A stretch of 64,000 nt of DNA from Orobanche coerulescens (lineage: Eukaryota > Streptophyta > Magnoliopsida > Lamiales > Orobanchaceae), in NCBI GenBank assembly GCA_033398695.1, contig CM065811.1, positions 77,256,001-77,320,000 of the forward strand, written 5' to 3'. Position numbers and translations under genes: made by a program. Shown here piece after piece: positions 9,013 through 19,673 of this stretch; the stretch's first letter is position 1; every line of letters begins with the position of its first letter. The notes beneath the pieces are model-generated. The model saw only the letters and a program-made list of their open reading frames with translations. It did not search any database and was not told the DNA's origin.

Positions 9013-11970
9013 TTAGGTTGCGGAAACCTAGGTGTCGGGTCGAGTCAGTCGTGGTTTGTCGAGTAATGTGTTGTCTTGTCGTTCGAGTCGTCGGGTGACA
9101 AGTTGAGTTGTGCGTAGTCACAACGTGTCGGATATGTTGTCGGATGAGATTAGTATCGTGGGCGACCGTCATCTCTGTGCGGCTTTGTGGATGTAAGTCT
9201 CCCTTCTTTGTGTTGTGCCTCGTGTGACACGAGCTATTTTTATGATTATGAGTTAATTGACGGAATCCTCTTATGGATTTTGATTTCGTGATATGTGATC
9301 ATTTGACTCCGTTTTCGTTAATATGAGGAGTAGTGTTCTTTGTCTTGTGCATGTTTGATTTTATTTCTTTTATCCATGCGTGAGTTCTTTTGTAATGGAT
9401 TTCGGTATTTTACCGATGAGTTTTATTTCGAAAACCAATTTCCTTAACCGAGTTTTGGCATTATGGCCTTGATCATTTTGGCGAAATTCTTATGACGGAA
9501 TTTAGTATTTTGTAAATGGCTTTTGTGAGTTTTGAAATATTACCGTCATCGACCTTTTTGGCATTTTGTAAATGGTTTTATCACAGTGGGTTCGGCAGGA
9601 CCCACGGCGCTATAATGTTCCGTGTAATTATCTGAAATTTTTGGGCATTCTAGCCCATTGAATTATCTTTGAAAACTTTGAGTACCTTATAAAATAAATT
9701 TCGAGACGTACTTTTAAAATAAATTATTTTCTCGTGGTACATCCAAGGTGCCACAATATGTTTCAAGATTCTTCTACCTCGAGGACCAAAATGTTTTGAG
9801 ATATTTCCAATATTTTAGAAACACTTTTACTTAGACCCGAGTCGAATATTTCGAAAGTTTTTCACGAAAAGAAAGTGTCCTCATTTTTATCGAATGCGAA
9901 ATAGTTTTCCAAAGTCTCGATAACGATGTTTCACGATTGTACTTTTTTTTTTTGAAGGGTGATACTCAAGATCAATCGGTGTTTCCAAAATTGTTTTCAA
10001 AAGGAGGTTTTCGTTTTTAAAACCTATCTATTCCCATTTGAGGAATTTGGGTATGTATGTGTGATGTTCGCGTTGTCGTTATGATGTTTGCTCTCGAGTA
10101 TGATCGAAATGGTGGCATGAACGTCGAGGCGTTGCCACGCATTTGTTGTACTAGCCCTCCGTGAGAGGTGTGAATTGGTGTTTCTTGTTTATCGCCTCGT
10201 GGTGATTTGCGTGTTGTCGCACGAGTGTGGTATTGAATCTTGGGTTTGTACGTTTGTGTACATGTGTGATTGTTTCATAATGTTTGTAATTATGTCTTTG
10301 GTTATCGTTCGGGCCGTTGAGGTCGCGAACGATACCGTCGTTGTTGTAGTGTTTGTGTGTGTATTACTTTACGATGGTAATCGTTGTATATGATATGTGT
10401 TATGATTCTTTGTTGTCTTTGAGTTGGCATCTCCGCTATATTGTTTTGCGGCGTTATACCCCATTGTATCTAGCATTTGTACTTTCGGTATGCCGAGTGA
10501 GGTGTTTCAACCGTGATGTGCGGGGCATGCACGTGTAAATTGTCCTTCTCGTCGATGCGCGTTTGAGGACACGAATTCAGTTTTGCGGGTGGCTACCGAG
10601 ACTTTCGGAGTTGCGCAAAGACAGATATCGGGATCGACTCGAGAGACCCATGGGAGATTTTCTGTCGGATGCTTTTGTGTTGTGACCTTGTTTCCGTTGT
10701 TGTGAGTTGCGGGGACGACATTTCTTTTATAAGAGGTCGGATGTAATACCCATACTATATTTGACTTCTGCAGTTTCTCCTTCTAAATTCTATCGACTTG
10801 CACGTGTTCGTCGATACTTTTTGAACTTGTTTGATGTCTCAGTTGTCATCGTTCGAACTGGTTGTGACCTTGTTTCAGATCGACCTGTTTATCATCGTGA
10901 CCTTCCCGAGTTTGGTTCGATTCTTGTGAGCCTTGTTTGGAAGTAATATCTTTCACTTTCTACGAGTTCTTTTAATGCCTGGAGTAGAAGTGGGGACTTC
11001 GGAGTCATTGTTCGACTGTTGTAATTCGATCATTGTTATTTGATCATTATTGTTCGATCATTGTTATTTGATCATTGTTGTTCGATCATCGTTATTTGAT
11101 CATTGTTGTTCGATCATTGTTATTTGATCGTTGTTGTTCGATCATTGTTATTTGATCATTGTTGTTCGATCATTGTTATTTGATCGTTGTTGTTCGATCA
11201 TTGTTATTTGATCATTGTTGTTCGATCATTGTTGTTCGATCGTTGTTGTTCGAATGGGGTTGTCATCGTTGTTGCACGATCTCGCATCGCGAAGAATTGT
11301 CGTTCACCGTTAGTCAATCGCTTTGAGTGTGGCCAAGTGGGTCACCGATCGGTGCATTGTGAGACCGTTGCCAAGATGTTCGGGAATCGGGTTTTCGTTC
11401 CTACTCGGGAGTGCCCGGTGGTGTCCCGTGATGTAGTTGTGTATCGTACTTCGTCTTGTAATTCGTGTAGAAATTGTTATTTGTTGCGTGAACTTTTGGT
11501 TTTGTTTGTATTCTACCATGATGTTTTATTTTAAGTTTCGTGACGAAACTTATTTTTAATAGGATAGAATGTAATGTCCGGTATTCTCGTTTCATTATCT
11601 TGAATTCTTTGTGTCTTGACGTCGGACATTTTCTTGTTGTGAGAATCGGAGTGAATTCTAACATAATACTATATTTGTTTCTACCGCATAGTCGTTGAGT
11701 TCCGGTGCGACTTGTTGTCGCGTGCGTTTCTTTGATTAAATGTGTGCATGTGATGTGTTGTTAATTACTCGTTATTGTTTTGAATCATTGTCGGTGGCGT
11801 TGTTATGGTCGTCGTGGGGCGTGTTTTCACGTTGTATGTTCTTTCGCGTTGCTTGTAACGTTTCGCCGTTGGGCGCGATTTTTTTTCGGTTCTTGTGTAT
11901 CCCGTTGAGTTTTCCTGGCGGGATATTGCTTCTCCCTACTTGATTTAAGTTTCGGGACGAAACTTCTTTT

Positions 11971-11983
11971 AAGGAGGGTAGAA
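11971..11983 (+). other. Polypurine tract before LTR A3
   Basis: AAGGAGGGTAGAA immediately precedes TGTAATATCC of LTR A3. It is identical to the tract before LTR A2. Confidence 0.9.
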
Positions 11984-14779
11984 TGTAATATCCGCAATTT
12001 CGGATTTCTAGTAATTTTATTTTTTCGGCGGAGTTCCGTTTCGACGACTCGCTTGGGACCGTATCATCATTCTGAGAATGATTAATTCTGCACTTTTTGT
12101 CATCCGAGTTCGTTTCGGTATTGTTTTGTTGAGTTCCGTGTTTCTTAACAACTTTTCCGCACTCGTGTTCGATTCTTGTGAATCTCGTCCGAAATTACTG
12201 TTTCGAGTTTCCCGTAAGTCCGTTTAACTTTGTTAGACGTGTTGTGAGCTTTGGTTTGGTGTTTCGATCGCGTATCGTGATTTTCGGACGTTTTGGGCCA
12301 TTTTCGTAATTTCCCAAAGTTTTGGGTAATTACTTCCGTTGTTGAATTCGAGCCTTCGGGTGGTCGGAATTGTGTGTTCTCTTAGCCCTTAGATTCGTCT
12401 TTGCGAGTACTTCGTGACCGTATCTTGATTCGTATTCAGGTTCGGGTTTCGTGTCGTTTTCTTGAGTTCGGTGTTATTAAACGACTTTTCCCAAATATGA
12501 GTCGACTTTGTAGAATCACCATAAATTCTTGAAAACTCCAAAGACTTTGAATCTTTTCAATATTATAGAGCATCAAGTTAGCTTTCCAATGGTTCAAACG
12601 GTGAGTCAATCGGAGTCCGGACGAGAGAGTTATGGTCGAAATAGCTCGACACTCATTTTCCAGTTTGGCCGAGCAGCTGCACTCGTGCCGCGGCACACTT
12701 ATTCTCCCGCGGCACACACCCGATTAGCCTATTTCTGGGATTTTGTGAGATGAATGCTCATTTCATCTCTTCCTTCATTCCTCCTCCTCTTGGGCGATCT
12801 TATGGGCGATTTTTGGGCGTTTTGCATCATCATTCACAGAGAACTTCATATTCTTCAAGTTTTTGGTGTGGATTAACAACTCCAACAATTGTTCTTCATC
12901 ATTAATCCAAGGTAAATTCTTGAAACCCTACTTTTGGGTGAATTGGGGGTTTTTGTTCGTTTTGTCCGATTTAACCGTAATAACTTAGATTTATGATGTA
13001 TTGATGATTATTTAGATGTATTCTATCATTTCCCTTGTTATTCCATGGTTGGATCGTTTCGATTCGTTATTTTGGTCGAGTTCTTAGTCAACGCCTTGAA
13101 GGTGTCCGACAAAAGGTCTTAGAGGGGGGATTGGGCGTTGTATGATTATTATCCATCGTACGATTGTTGATTTATCATTGGTATGACTTAGGGACGAAAT
13201 TCTTGTGAAGAACTCGAGTGGAACCCTTCCGTTCGTTGTCTTCTTCGGTCCGAGCTTCGGTCGAACCGTGTTCTTGAACGTTTGGTAGCGGTTATTAAGG
13301 CAAGTATCTTATTATACGACTTGTATCTTGTGACTAGTAATTACGTATGATATGTATGACGATTTTGCTTGCCTCCGTAAATATGTTCCGTTTGAGTTGG
13401 TTGTGTTTTCCAAATTTGAAGGCTTTGTGATAATAGTGATATATTGGTATCCGTGTTAGGCGTCGTGCCATTTGTGCGGGATTGCGATGTACATATGAGA
13501 TGGTTGTACACGTGGTTGTTCAATGTATTGTGTACCGAATGTGTGTTATGTTGGTTAAGAGTCGTTGTGATGATCATGATATTTGTGTTGTTTTGGTTTA
13601 CATACTTGATTGTACATTTCAGTGTAATGTGGAATGGCTTGACATTTAATGATTATGAATTGTGTCGTGTCGATGTGTGTGTGTTCCGGGTAGGGTGCAG
13701 ACGAGGCCTCCGGAGTTCGGTACATGATGTGTACGAACAAAGTGTGTGATCCGTAGTGGTCCGACGAGGCCTCTGGAGTCCGGTACATGACGTGTACGGA
13801 CAAGGTGTGTGATCCGGTAGGGTCCGACGAGGCCTGCGGAGTTCGGTACATGATGTGTACGAACGATGTTGTGGCCGGGTAGGGTCCGTTGAGGCCTCCG
13901 GAGTTCGGTACATGATGTACGAACAAAGGTGTGTGGCCGGGTAGGGTCCGTTGAGGCCTCGGAGTTCGGTACATGATGTGTACGAACAGTGTGTGGTCGG
14001 GTAAGGTCCGTCGAGGCCTCAGGAGTTCGGTACATGATGTGTACGAACAATGATCGTGTAGCGATGATTGTTCGGGTAACATTTTAAATATGGATCTCGG
14101 ACTCATAATGATATATTATTTAGTATGCTTTGAAACGAGAATCGGGCTAAGACCCTAATGTTTACGAAAAGGTTTTGTAAATTGGGACTCGAGGTCCAAA
14201 AGAATTTCGCTTTAAAATCCCCGAGATGATGTGTTCCTTTTCAAATATCTCTTACTTGAGTTCGAAATTCTAAAACTTCTGAACATTTTGATAATTGATT
14301 TACGTATTAAATTCGTAGTTGCTATTTGCTTGTTACATTTCGTATGGTTTGATACTTGCACTAGTAAAACAGTGGAGTTTTACTAACCCCGAGTATTCGG
14401 GGTGGATGTCTGATCTGCGTCCGTGTACATGCAGTTCGGGAGCAACACAGGATTGGCACAAGGGGATGACGAGCTGCGATACTAATCAAGAGTTGAGAGT
14501 TGGTAGAGTTTATTTGTATTGTTAGAGTTGATTCAGTCTTCCGTTGTATTGAATTTCGAACCCTGTGTGGGTAATGTTGTTAGTCAGTCCTGTTGATAGA
14601 GTTGTGTGACCTCATCGGTCTGTGTGTTTTTGTGTAAGTGACCTTAACGGTCTGTATTATTATATTGTTTGACCCTGGCCGGGCAAGCATTTGGTTGTTT
14701 ATGGACGTTTAGCCTGGTAGATCCTTGCGGAAAGGGTTTACGGCGTGTAATATTCCCATATGGTTTTGGGGGTGTTACA
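11984..14779 (+). repeat. LTR A3 (distal LTR)
   Basis: 2,796 bp ending GGTGTTACA, followed by the GTTCG duplication rather than by a PBS, so it is the right boundary of the insertion. The palindrome is at 12685-12696. Several short deletions relative to A1/A2 cluster in GC-containing stretches (for example 13220-13280). Confidence 0.93.
13688..14050. repeat. 60-bp tandem repeat array in LTR A3
   Basis: Six copies as in the other LTRs, with scattered changes (for example GGTGCAGACGAGGCC in the first copy). One copy has a two-base loss in the TGTAC arm near 13915. Confidence 0.9.
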
Positions 14780-14784
14780 GTTCG
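14780..14784. repeat. Right target-site duplication of gypsy A (GTTCG)
   Basis: Pairs with 404-408. The paralogous uninterrupted site carries GTTCG once (19482-19486). Confidence 0.9.
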
Positions 14785-14973
14785 GGTGTGTGGTTTGTGC
14801 CCGAGGTGTGCCGACTTAGGCAAGTGATGTGTTTTTACATATAAAACTAGTGTTGGTCGATGTTTAACATGATCCCGGTGAGGTTACGATGGACGAGACA
14901 TGTAAAAACGACTATTAGATATTCATAAAAAATTTTGGGGTGGAAAACATATATTTTGAAAGTCTAGGGCTAT
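14785..14973 (+). repeat. Gypsy 'B' LTR, left copy, part 2
   Basis: Continues the LTR interrupted at 408. It matches 19487-19673 block by block (GGTGTGCCGACTTAGGCAAG, GTTTTTACATATAAA, GAGGTTACGATGGACG, GAAAGTCTAGGGCT). The match ends at GGGCT only because the other copy is interrupted there by copia C, so this LTR probably continues to the right. Confidence 0.7.
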
Positions 14974-15148
14974 GCCATTTGGGAATTAGAAATAATGTTG
15001 TTACTCGAGCTCGAAACATGGTTTCAGGACCTTTGAGCCATTTCATAAATTTTCCTAACTCTGGAAGCATTCAGTTTGAAATCATACCCCTTCACTTCGA
15101 TTCCTTGTATTCATATGTACGTTATTGCCTTGTAACGTGTACCAAATA
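14974..15148. other. Unassigned sequence between B LTR and mariner element
   Basis: About 175 bp, probably further B LTR or gypsy sequence, ending in the TA used as mariner target at 15147-15148. I see no gene; the reading frame from 14940 is not recognisable. Confidence 0.4.
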
Positions 15149-15176
15149 CTCCCTCCGTCCCACTTTTATTGGCCTC
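15149..15176 (+). repeat. Left TIR of mariner-like element
   Basis: CTCCCTCCGTCCCA followed by CTTTTATTGGCCTC. The reverse complement of the right end reads CTCCCTCCGTCCCA followed by AAATTATTGTCCTC, so the first 14 bases are perfect and the next 14 mostly match. Confidence 0.9.
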
Positions 15177-15628
15177 ATTTCTATTTATACATGTCCCAAA
15201 AAAATTGTCAAAAACTCAAAATGGATAGTTATTATTGTATACTTTTCCTATTCTACCCTTGCCTCATTTAATATAGACGAAAATATTTAGTCTCAAAATA
15301 GCTCAAATATACTCTCAATTAATAAGGCATAAAGACAAAATGAAAGTCAAATATTTTGCTTTCTTCTCCATTGAAACAGAAGATCCACCGCATAACATTC
15401 TTTAGTAACCATGAGAAGAACATGCACATTATTCTTAACAAGCAAAACAACAATCATAACAAAATTTTAAACGACACAAAATTAGAACTTTTTCCTATCA
15501 CCATGCAAATACTCCGTAGTTCTCTTTCACATTTTTTCTAACAAGCCATATAGGAAACCACTTCTTGCATCAAGCTTTCATCGCATGTGATTTGTAATGG
15601 TAAATTCCCTTGTCGTGCCAACCTGGCT

Positions 15629-16839
15629 TTACCTATGTGGCATTTGATAATTGTTGCCCCCGCGAATCTTCATGATCTCTTTCATGCATGTTTGTAACGT
15701 TAAAAACACATTGTTGAGATCATGTGATGGCATATTTTCAAACGATGTTTGAACGGCAGAAACTAATTCATCAATTGTCCTAAGAGACTCTTGTTCCTGC
15801 AGTGATTGAATCGCTCGAAAAAAACCAAGATCCAACACATTTAAATCTGGACTATTTGGTGGCTGAAAACGAAGTCGAATATCAAATCCATCGCGAGATG
15901 CTGCTTCAACAAACTCGTTATCATTAACAACAATATGAGGCTTCGCGTTGTCTTGTTGGATAAATATTGGACCTGTGTGATTTGTTGGCCATTTTGCTCT
16001 AATAGCCGGAAGGACTTTTTCTATCAACCATAATCTTGTTACGTCCTTAGTGATTGACAATATCGGCTTTGTCTCTAACGTTCCCGCAACACGGTTCTTG
16101 CTAGAACGTTTAGCCGGTTCTAATGTTGTGAGCGGGAAAATACCAATCTTACCACTAAATACTTCATTTCCAAAAACATCATATCTTGGTCTAGCGACTG
16201 CCGCTAAAAACATGACTTTTGTGATAAATTTTTTGCTTTTACATGTTCTTAATGGTTCAATCTCCCCGGGAACAAGATAGCAACGTTTTGATTCCCTAGT
16301 CATGTAAAACCACTTCTCATCGATGTGGACGACGTTAAACATATCACCAAAGGTACGAATGCCATTTGATAATGGTGGATTAACCATAGATAAACAAAAT
16401 TCTAACCTTGTTCTTTTGTTTGTGTCGGTCAATTCTGGCTTGATAGCATTCGTATGTGGCCGAAGAGCACCTTCTTTTATTCGCCTATGTAAAGTTGATT
16501 TTGGAATACCGATTGATTTTGCAAGACAACGTATGTTTCCTCGACGGCGTAATGGAAGTTGTGAAACTTGAGTCAAGTCGATTTGAACCTTTTTCCGCCC
16601 AACCACCTTTGGCATCTTTGAAGATACATCAACCGTTACTCCATGACGGACTTGATGTTGAGCTCGATGCCAAATGCGACGTACGGTTCGTGGGGATACG
16701 TCAAATAAAGTTGCTGCTTCACTTATGGAGCCTTTTTTTAGTTTTCCGTTAAAACTTTTTTCCAATAAATGTTGATAAATGGATTGACGCTCGGTATCAC
16801 TTAAGTTTTTTTTGTTGATGAATTCATGGAGGGATCCAT
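15629..16839 (-). CDS. Mariner-like transposase, DD39D, with one N-terminal frameshift
   Basis: Cut-and-paste transposase expected to bind the element's TIRs and excise/insert at TA. The main open frame (15629 to about 16765) gives 378 residues. Two helix-turn-helix-like segments lie near residues 13-32 (ISEAATLFDVSPRTVRRIW) and 78-97 (GIPKSTLHRRI). The catalytic triad is D149 (VHIDEKWFY), D272 (FIQQDNAKPH) and D312 (SPDLNVLD), with 39 residues between the last two, the plant DD39D signature. The frame stays open upstream of 16765 to a run of eight A's (16806-16813), where it shifts. A ninth A would join it to an ATG at 16837-16839, giving about 403 residues. The defect may be real or a homopolymer miscall. 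No other stop is present, so this is the least decayed gene in the window. Confidence 0.9.
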
Positions 16840-17258
16840 CTTCTACAACTTCGGTTATATATGTGTGTGTTGTATTTCTACTCTATGAATATATGGCCAT
16901 ATATATATATACACGGTATATCTCCTGTTTTGATTAGTAAATTAAAGATAATGAATTGTTTCAAATTTTTTGATATTTCATTCACTAGTTGTCCATGAAA
17001 GTTTAGGTGGGAATTTTCCCTCCATAGTTTCAATACTGTAAAAAAAAGATTGCTGCATAAGTAGAATTAGTCGTATAGTTCAAAATGGAGGGAAACTCAT
17101 TTGCGTATTTTAAGACAAAATATTTTTGATATGGATGAATATTTAGTTTTGCAAATATGGCAAGTTATAAATGTTTTAATGGTGAGGGCAAATGTGACAT
17201 TTTTATACATAAATGATAGCATTAAATATATCTATCATAAAATGAAACAAATTTGTTG

Positions 17259-17286
17259 GAGGACAATAATTTTGGGACGGAGGGAG
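17259..17286 (-). repeat. Right TIR of mariner-like element
   Basis: Ends TTTTGGGACGGAGGGAG, then TA. It is inverted relative to 15149-15176. Confidence 0.9.
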
Positions 17287-17384
17287 TACTTGTTTACTCC
17301 GCTCATGCATTTCGAGGATTATCGCGTTCATTGCTCAGCCCAGTAGTTATTTTTCCTCGTTGATTCTGCTGCTCCTTGTTCTAA

Positions 17385-17424
17385 GTTTTGGGACGAAGCT
17401 TATTTTAAAGTGGGTGGAATGTAA
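17385..17424 (+). pseudogene. Gypsy pol C-terminal tail and PPT (element 'E')
   Basis: The frame reads KFWDEAYFKVGGM then stop, with the TAA lying inside TGTAA of the following terminus. This matches the pol-tail/PPT layout of gypsy A (FRDETSFKEGRM). The stretch from 17289 to here is presumably the preceding 3' internal region, now split from its upstream part by the mariner insertion. Nothing else of this element's pol is visible. Confidence 0.55.
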
Positions 17425-17710
17425 TAATTCTATTTTCTCGCCAGTCCATTTTCTTTTGAATTATTTTCATTTCTGTCAGTTCGCTGGTCTCGACGATCAA
17501 TATCTAGGAGATGATCATCATATCTTGACATCAAGCATGAATACCAAGAGTTTGTGATTATATATTTTGGCAAGACCAATATTTTTATCGTATTTATACC
17601 ATTGATAAACCATATCCCGTTCTTAATGAAGATCGTATGACTTTCTCGTTTTCAAACCAAAATGGTTCGAACAACCTCTTTCCCATTTCAAGTTTCGAGA
17701 ACAAAACTCC
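17420..17710 (+). repeat. Probable truncated LTR start of gypsy 'E' and B internal end
   Basis: TGTAATAATTC follows the PPT, so an LTR begins here. It cannot be full, because a different PPT (17711-17725) and LTR start (17726) follow within 300 bp. The junction between E LTR and B internal sequence is not identifiable by eye. Confidence 0.35.
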
Positions 17711-17725
17711 TTCTCAGGGGGAGGG
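17711..17725 (+). other. Polypurine tract before B right LTR
   Basis: TTCTCAGGGGGAGGG immediately precedes TGTGATACCCCGTAA, a typical gypsy 3' LTR start in plants. Confidence 0.7.
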
Positions 17726-17956
17726 TGTGATACCCCGTAATAAATAAACCGGGTGATTTCATATTTTGTGAACCGTCGAATAAATTCGGTCATTATGTCG
17801 GAGTTGAGAACTATATCAATCCGCATTGTTAGAGCAACGAACCTAAATTCCTGTAATTCCAGAGTGTTTCTAAATATTTTATATATAACGTTCTGTATGT
17901 TACCGCCGTATCAAACTTCATCGGGATGAGATAGAAGTAATAATCCGAATAGGTAT

Positions 17957-18025
17957 AATATATATATATATACCTATATAATTAGTAATGTATATATATA
18001 TATATATTTACCTATATAATTAGTA

Positions 18026-18065
<40 letters not shown>
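17957..18065. repeat. (TA)n with duplicated CCTATATAATTAGTAATG spacer
   Basis: TA dinucleotide runs interrupted twice by the same spacer (near 17971 and 18011). The final TA run is the apparent insertion target of the adjacent MITE. Confidence 0.85.
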
Positions 18066-18068
<3 letters not shown>

Positions 18069-18933
18069 GATTTACATCTGACTACCTTTTTAGATGGCCT
18101 AATTACAGTTTAGACCCTGTTGTTTCAGATATTACAATGAAGGACAATCTTTGCTCTCTCCAGAAACTATATTTACAATGAAGGACAAAAGTCAAACTTT
18201 CAGATGATGTCATAGGAGAGAGAGTACTGATATTCCGAATTTGCCCTTTTATTTTCCTTTTTGTTTTTAACCATTTATTTTACCCATTTACCAACCTTCA
18301 GTGTAATAAATTTTCAAACTTTCTAGAAAAAAATATTTTTTCAAAAAAAAAAGTATTTTCTGGAAAAATATATTATTTTTCTAAAAAATAAAAAAATTAT
18401 TTTTTAAAAAAAAAATTTTTATGGAAATTTTTAATTTTTTGAAAAAAAATAAAAAATATTTCCTGGAGAAAAAAATTATTTTTTGGCAAAAAAATATTTT
18501 TTCGAAACAAAAATTATTTTCTGGAAAAAATATATTATTTTTTCGAAAAAATAAAATTATTTTCTGGATTTTTTTATTTTTTGAAAAAAAATATTTTCTA
18601 GAAAAAAAATAAAAAAAATTATTTTTGCGAAAAAATTAAAAAATATTTTCTGGAAAAAAATTATATTTCGAAAAAATAATTTATTTTCCGAAAAAAAAAT
18701 ATTTTTTAAAAGAAATGTATTAGACAAACACTTTAATTAACTTCAAAGCTATTTGTTTCATATGAAATGTATTTTAAAATAAATATTTTATTCAAGTAAA
18801 TAGAGGGTCATTTTTGTCTTTTTAATGGAAGTCAACAACAAACCAGATTTTTGTCCTTCGCTGTAATTTATGAAATAATAGGGACTAAACTGTAAACAGA
18901 CCATCTAATAAGGTGGTTAGCTGTAATTTCCCC
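18066..18933. mobile_element. MITE with ~80-bp TIRs and AT-rich foldback core (MULE-like termini)
   Basis: The left end GGCGATTTACATCTGACTAC and the reverse complement of the right end GGGGAAATTACAGCTAACCA remain alignable for about 80 bp (shared TTAGATGG, TTACAGTTTAG, ATTACA, GAAGGACAA blocks). The flanks are TA repeats, consistent with a duplication but not diagnostic of its length. The core (about 18320-18720) is built of TTTTCTGGAAAAAATAT and TTTTTTCGAAAAAATAA motifs that are self-complementary. No coding sequence is seen; the Lys/Phe-rich ORF at 18421 is a low-complexity artefact. Confidence 0.75.
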
Positions 18934-19297
18934 ATATATATACTTCGAAAAAACGACCCTCGAAGAAGAAGGAAAAAAAGAGAGATAAAAAACGAAGAAG
19001 AAAGAAGAACATGAGAGAAAGAGCCGAGAAGGGTTTTGCCGCCAAGGAAGATTTTTCTGGTAAAACTTCGCAATCTATATACTGTTTGGATCATTTCAGC
19101 GAGCAGGTCACAAATATCCGCCGAGTTTTCCAAACCGAGACCGGAATAGCCAGAACGGGGCTGAAACCTTCGCTCGACGTTGGGTCCCCGTACGGCCGTT
19201 CAGGATGCCGGATCTCGAAACTCTTTATATCGTTAGGAAACTCTTCTAAAGTACATCATTTTTCTAGTTTTAGTAGTTAGTTTTGGTTGGGTATTAT

Positions 19298-19480
19298 GGT
19301 ATGTGTGCGTGTGTGTGTACTGTGTGTGTGCTCTCTGTGTATGTGTGTATGTGTGCTGTGTGTGTGCGTGTGTGTATGTTAGTGTGTGTGCTGTGTGCTG
19401 TGTGAGCACGTGTGTAAATTGTGTGTGTGTTTGTGGACCGTGTGTGTGTGTGTGTCGTAGGTGTGTTGGGTGTGTGTGTG
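19298..19480. repeat. (GT)n-rich tract in B right LTR
   Basis: Paralogous to the tract at 209-402 but with a different length and pattern of TGC interruptions. Confidence 0.9.
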
Positions 19481-19481
19481 T

Positions 19482-19486
19482 GTTCG
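19482..19486. other. Uninterrupted target site corresponding to gypsy A insertion
   Basis: GTTCG occurs once here, between the GT tract and GGTGTATGTG. The left B copy has GTTCG-[element A]-GTTCG followed by GGTGTGTGG. This supports the called boundaries of A. Confidence 0.85.
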
Positions 19487-19673
19487 GGTGTATGTGTTGT
19501 GTCTGGGGTGTGCCGACTTAGGCAAGTGAAGTGTTTTTACATATAAACATAGTTTTAGTCGTTGTTAAAGAAGCTCCCAGTGAGGTTACGATGGACGGGA
19601 GACGTTAAAACGACTATTAGATAGTCATATAAAGTTTTGGGGTGGAAAACATAAATTTTGAAAGTCTAGGGCT

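Larger units (their letters stand above)
8997..11983 (+). mobile_element. Internal region A2 of gypsy A
   Basis: Colinear with 3207-6190, carrying the same minisatellite (about 11027-11254), CCHC relic (11319-11360), pol-tail relics and terminal PPT (11971-11983). It has a shorter T homopolymer near 9944. No coding capacity is seen. The final pol-tail frame is intact here (FRDETSFKEGRM, stop 11986-11988). Confidence 0.8.
409..14779 (+). mobile_element. Compound Ty3/gypsy-type element 'A': LTR-int-LTR-int-LTR, non-autonomous
   Basis: Three LTRs of 2,798, 2,806 and 2,796 bp, each starting TGTAATATCC and ending GGTGTTACA, alternate with two internal regions of 2,984 and 2,987 bp. Each internal region begins with a tRNA-Met-type primer site and ends with a polypurine tract. 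A single 5-bp duplication flanks the whole 14.4 kb. Neither internal region has a gag-pol ORF, only relics of a CCHC knuckle and of pol C-termini. It therefore resembles a large non-autonomous (LARD-like) gypsy derivative. The three-LTR layout is best explained by unequal recombination between LTRs of one insertion (inference). Assignment to gypsy rests on the pol-tail and PPT relics, because no RT or integrase is present. Confidence 0.88.
15149..17286 (-). mobile_element. Mariner-like element (Tc1/mariner, plant DD39D type)
   Basis: 2,138 bp with terminal inverted repeats beginning CTCCCTCCGTCCCA at both ends, about 28 bp at lower identity. TA dinucleotides flank both sides (15147-15148 and 17287-17288). 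It contains one transposase gene on the minus strand. Its termini are those of plant Stowaway MITEs, so it represents the kind of autonomous partner such MITEs need. It sits in gypsy-derived sequence. Confidence 0.93.
17726..19673 (+). repeat. Gypsy 'B' LTR, right copy (interrupted at 19673 by copia C)
   Basis: Starts TGTGATACCCC after the PPT. It contains TA repeats, a MITE (18066-18933), a purine-rich leader near 18960-19030, the CACAAATATCC/GGGTCCCCGTACGG blocks shared with 1-408, a (GT)n tract and the blocks shared with 14785-14973. It breaks off at GGGCT where copia C begins. The short ORF at 19011 within it is unsupported. Confidence 0.6.

Noticed and set aside
18421..18612. Lys/Phe-rich ORF
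   Set aside because: Falls within the AT-rich foldback core of the MITE; low-complexity artefact.
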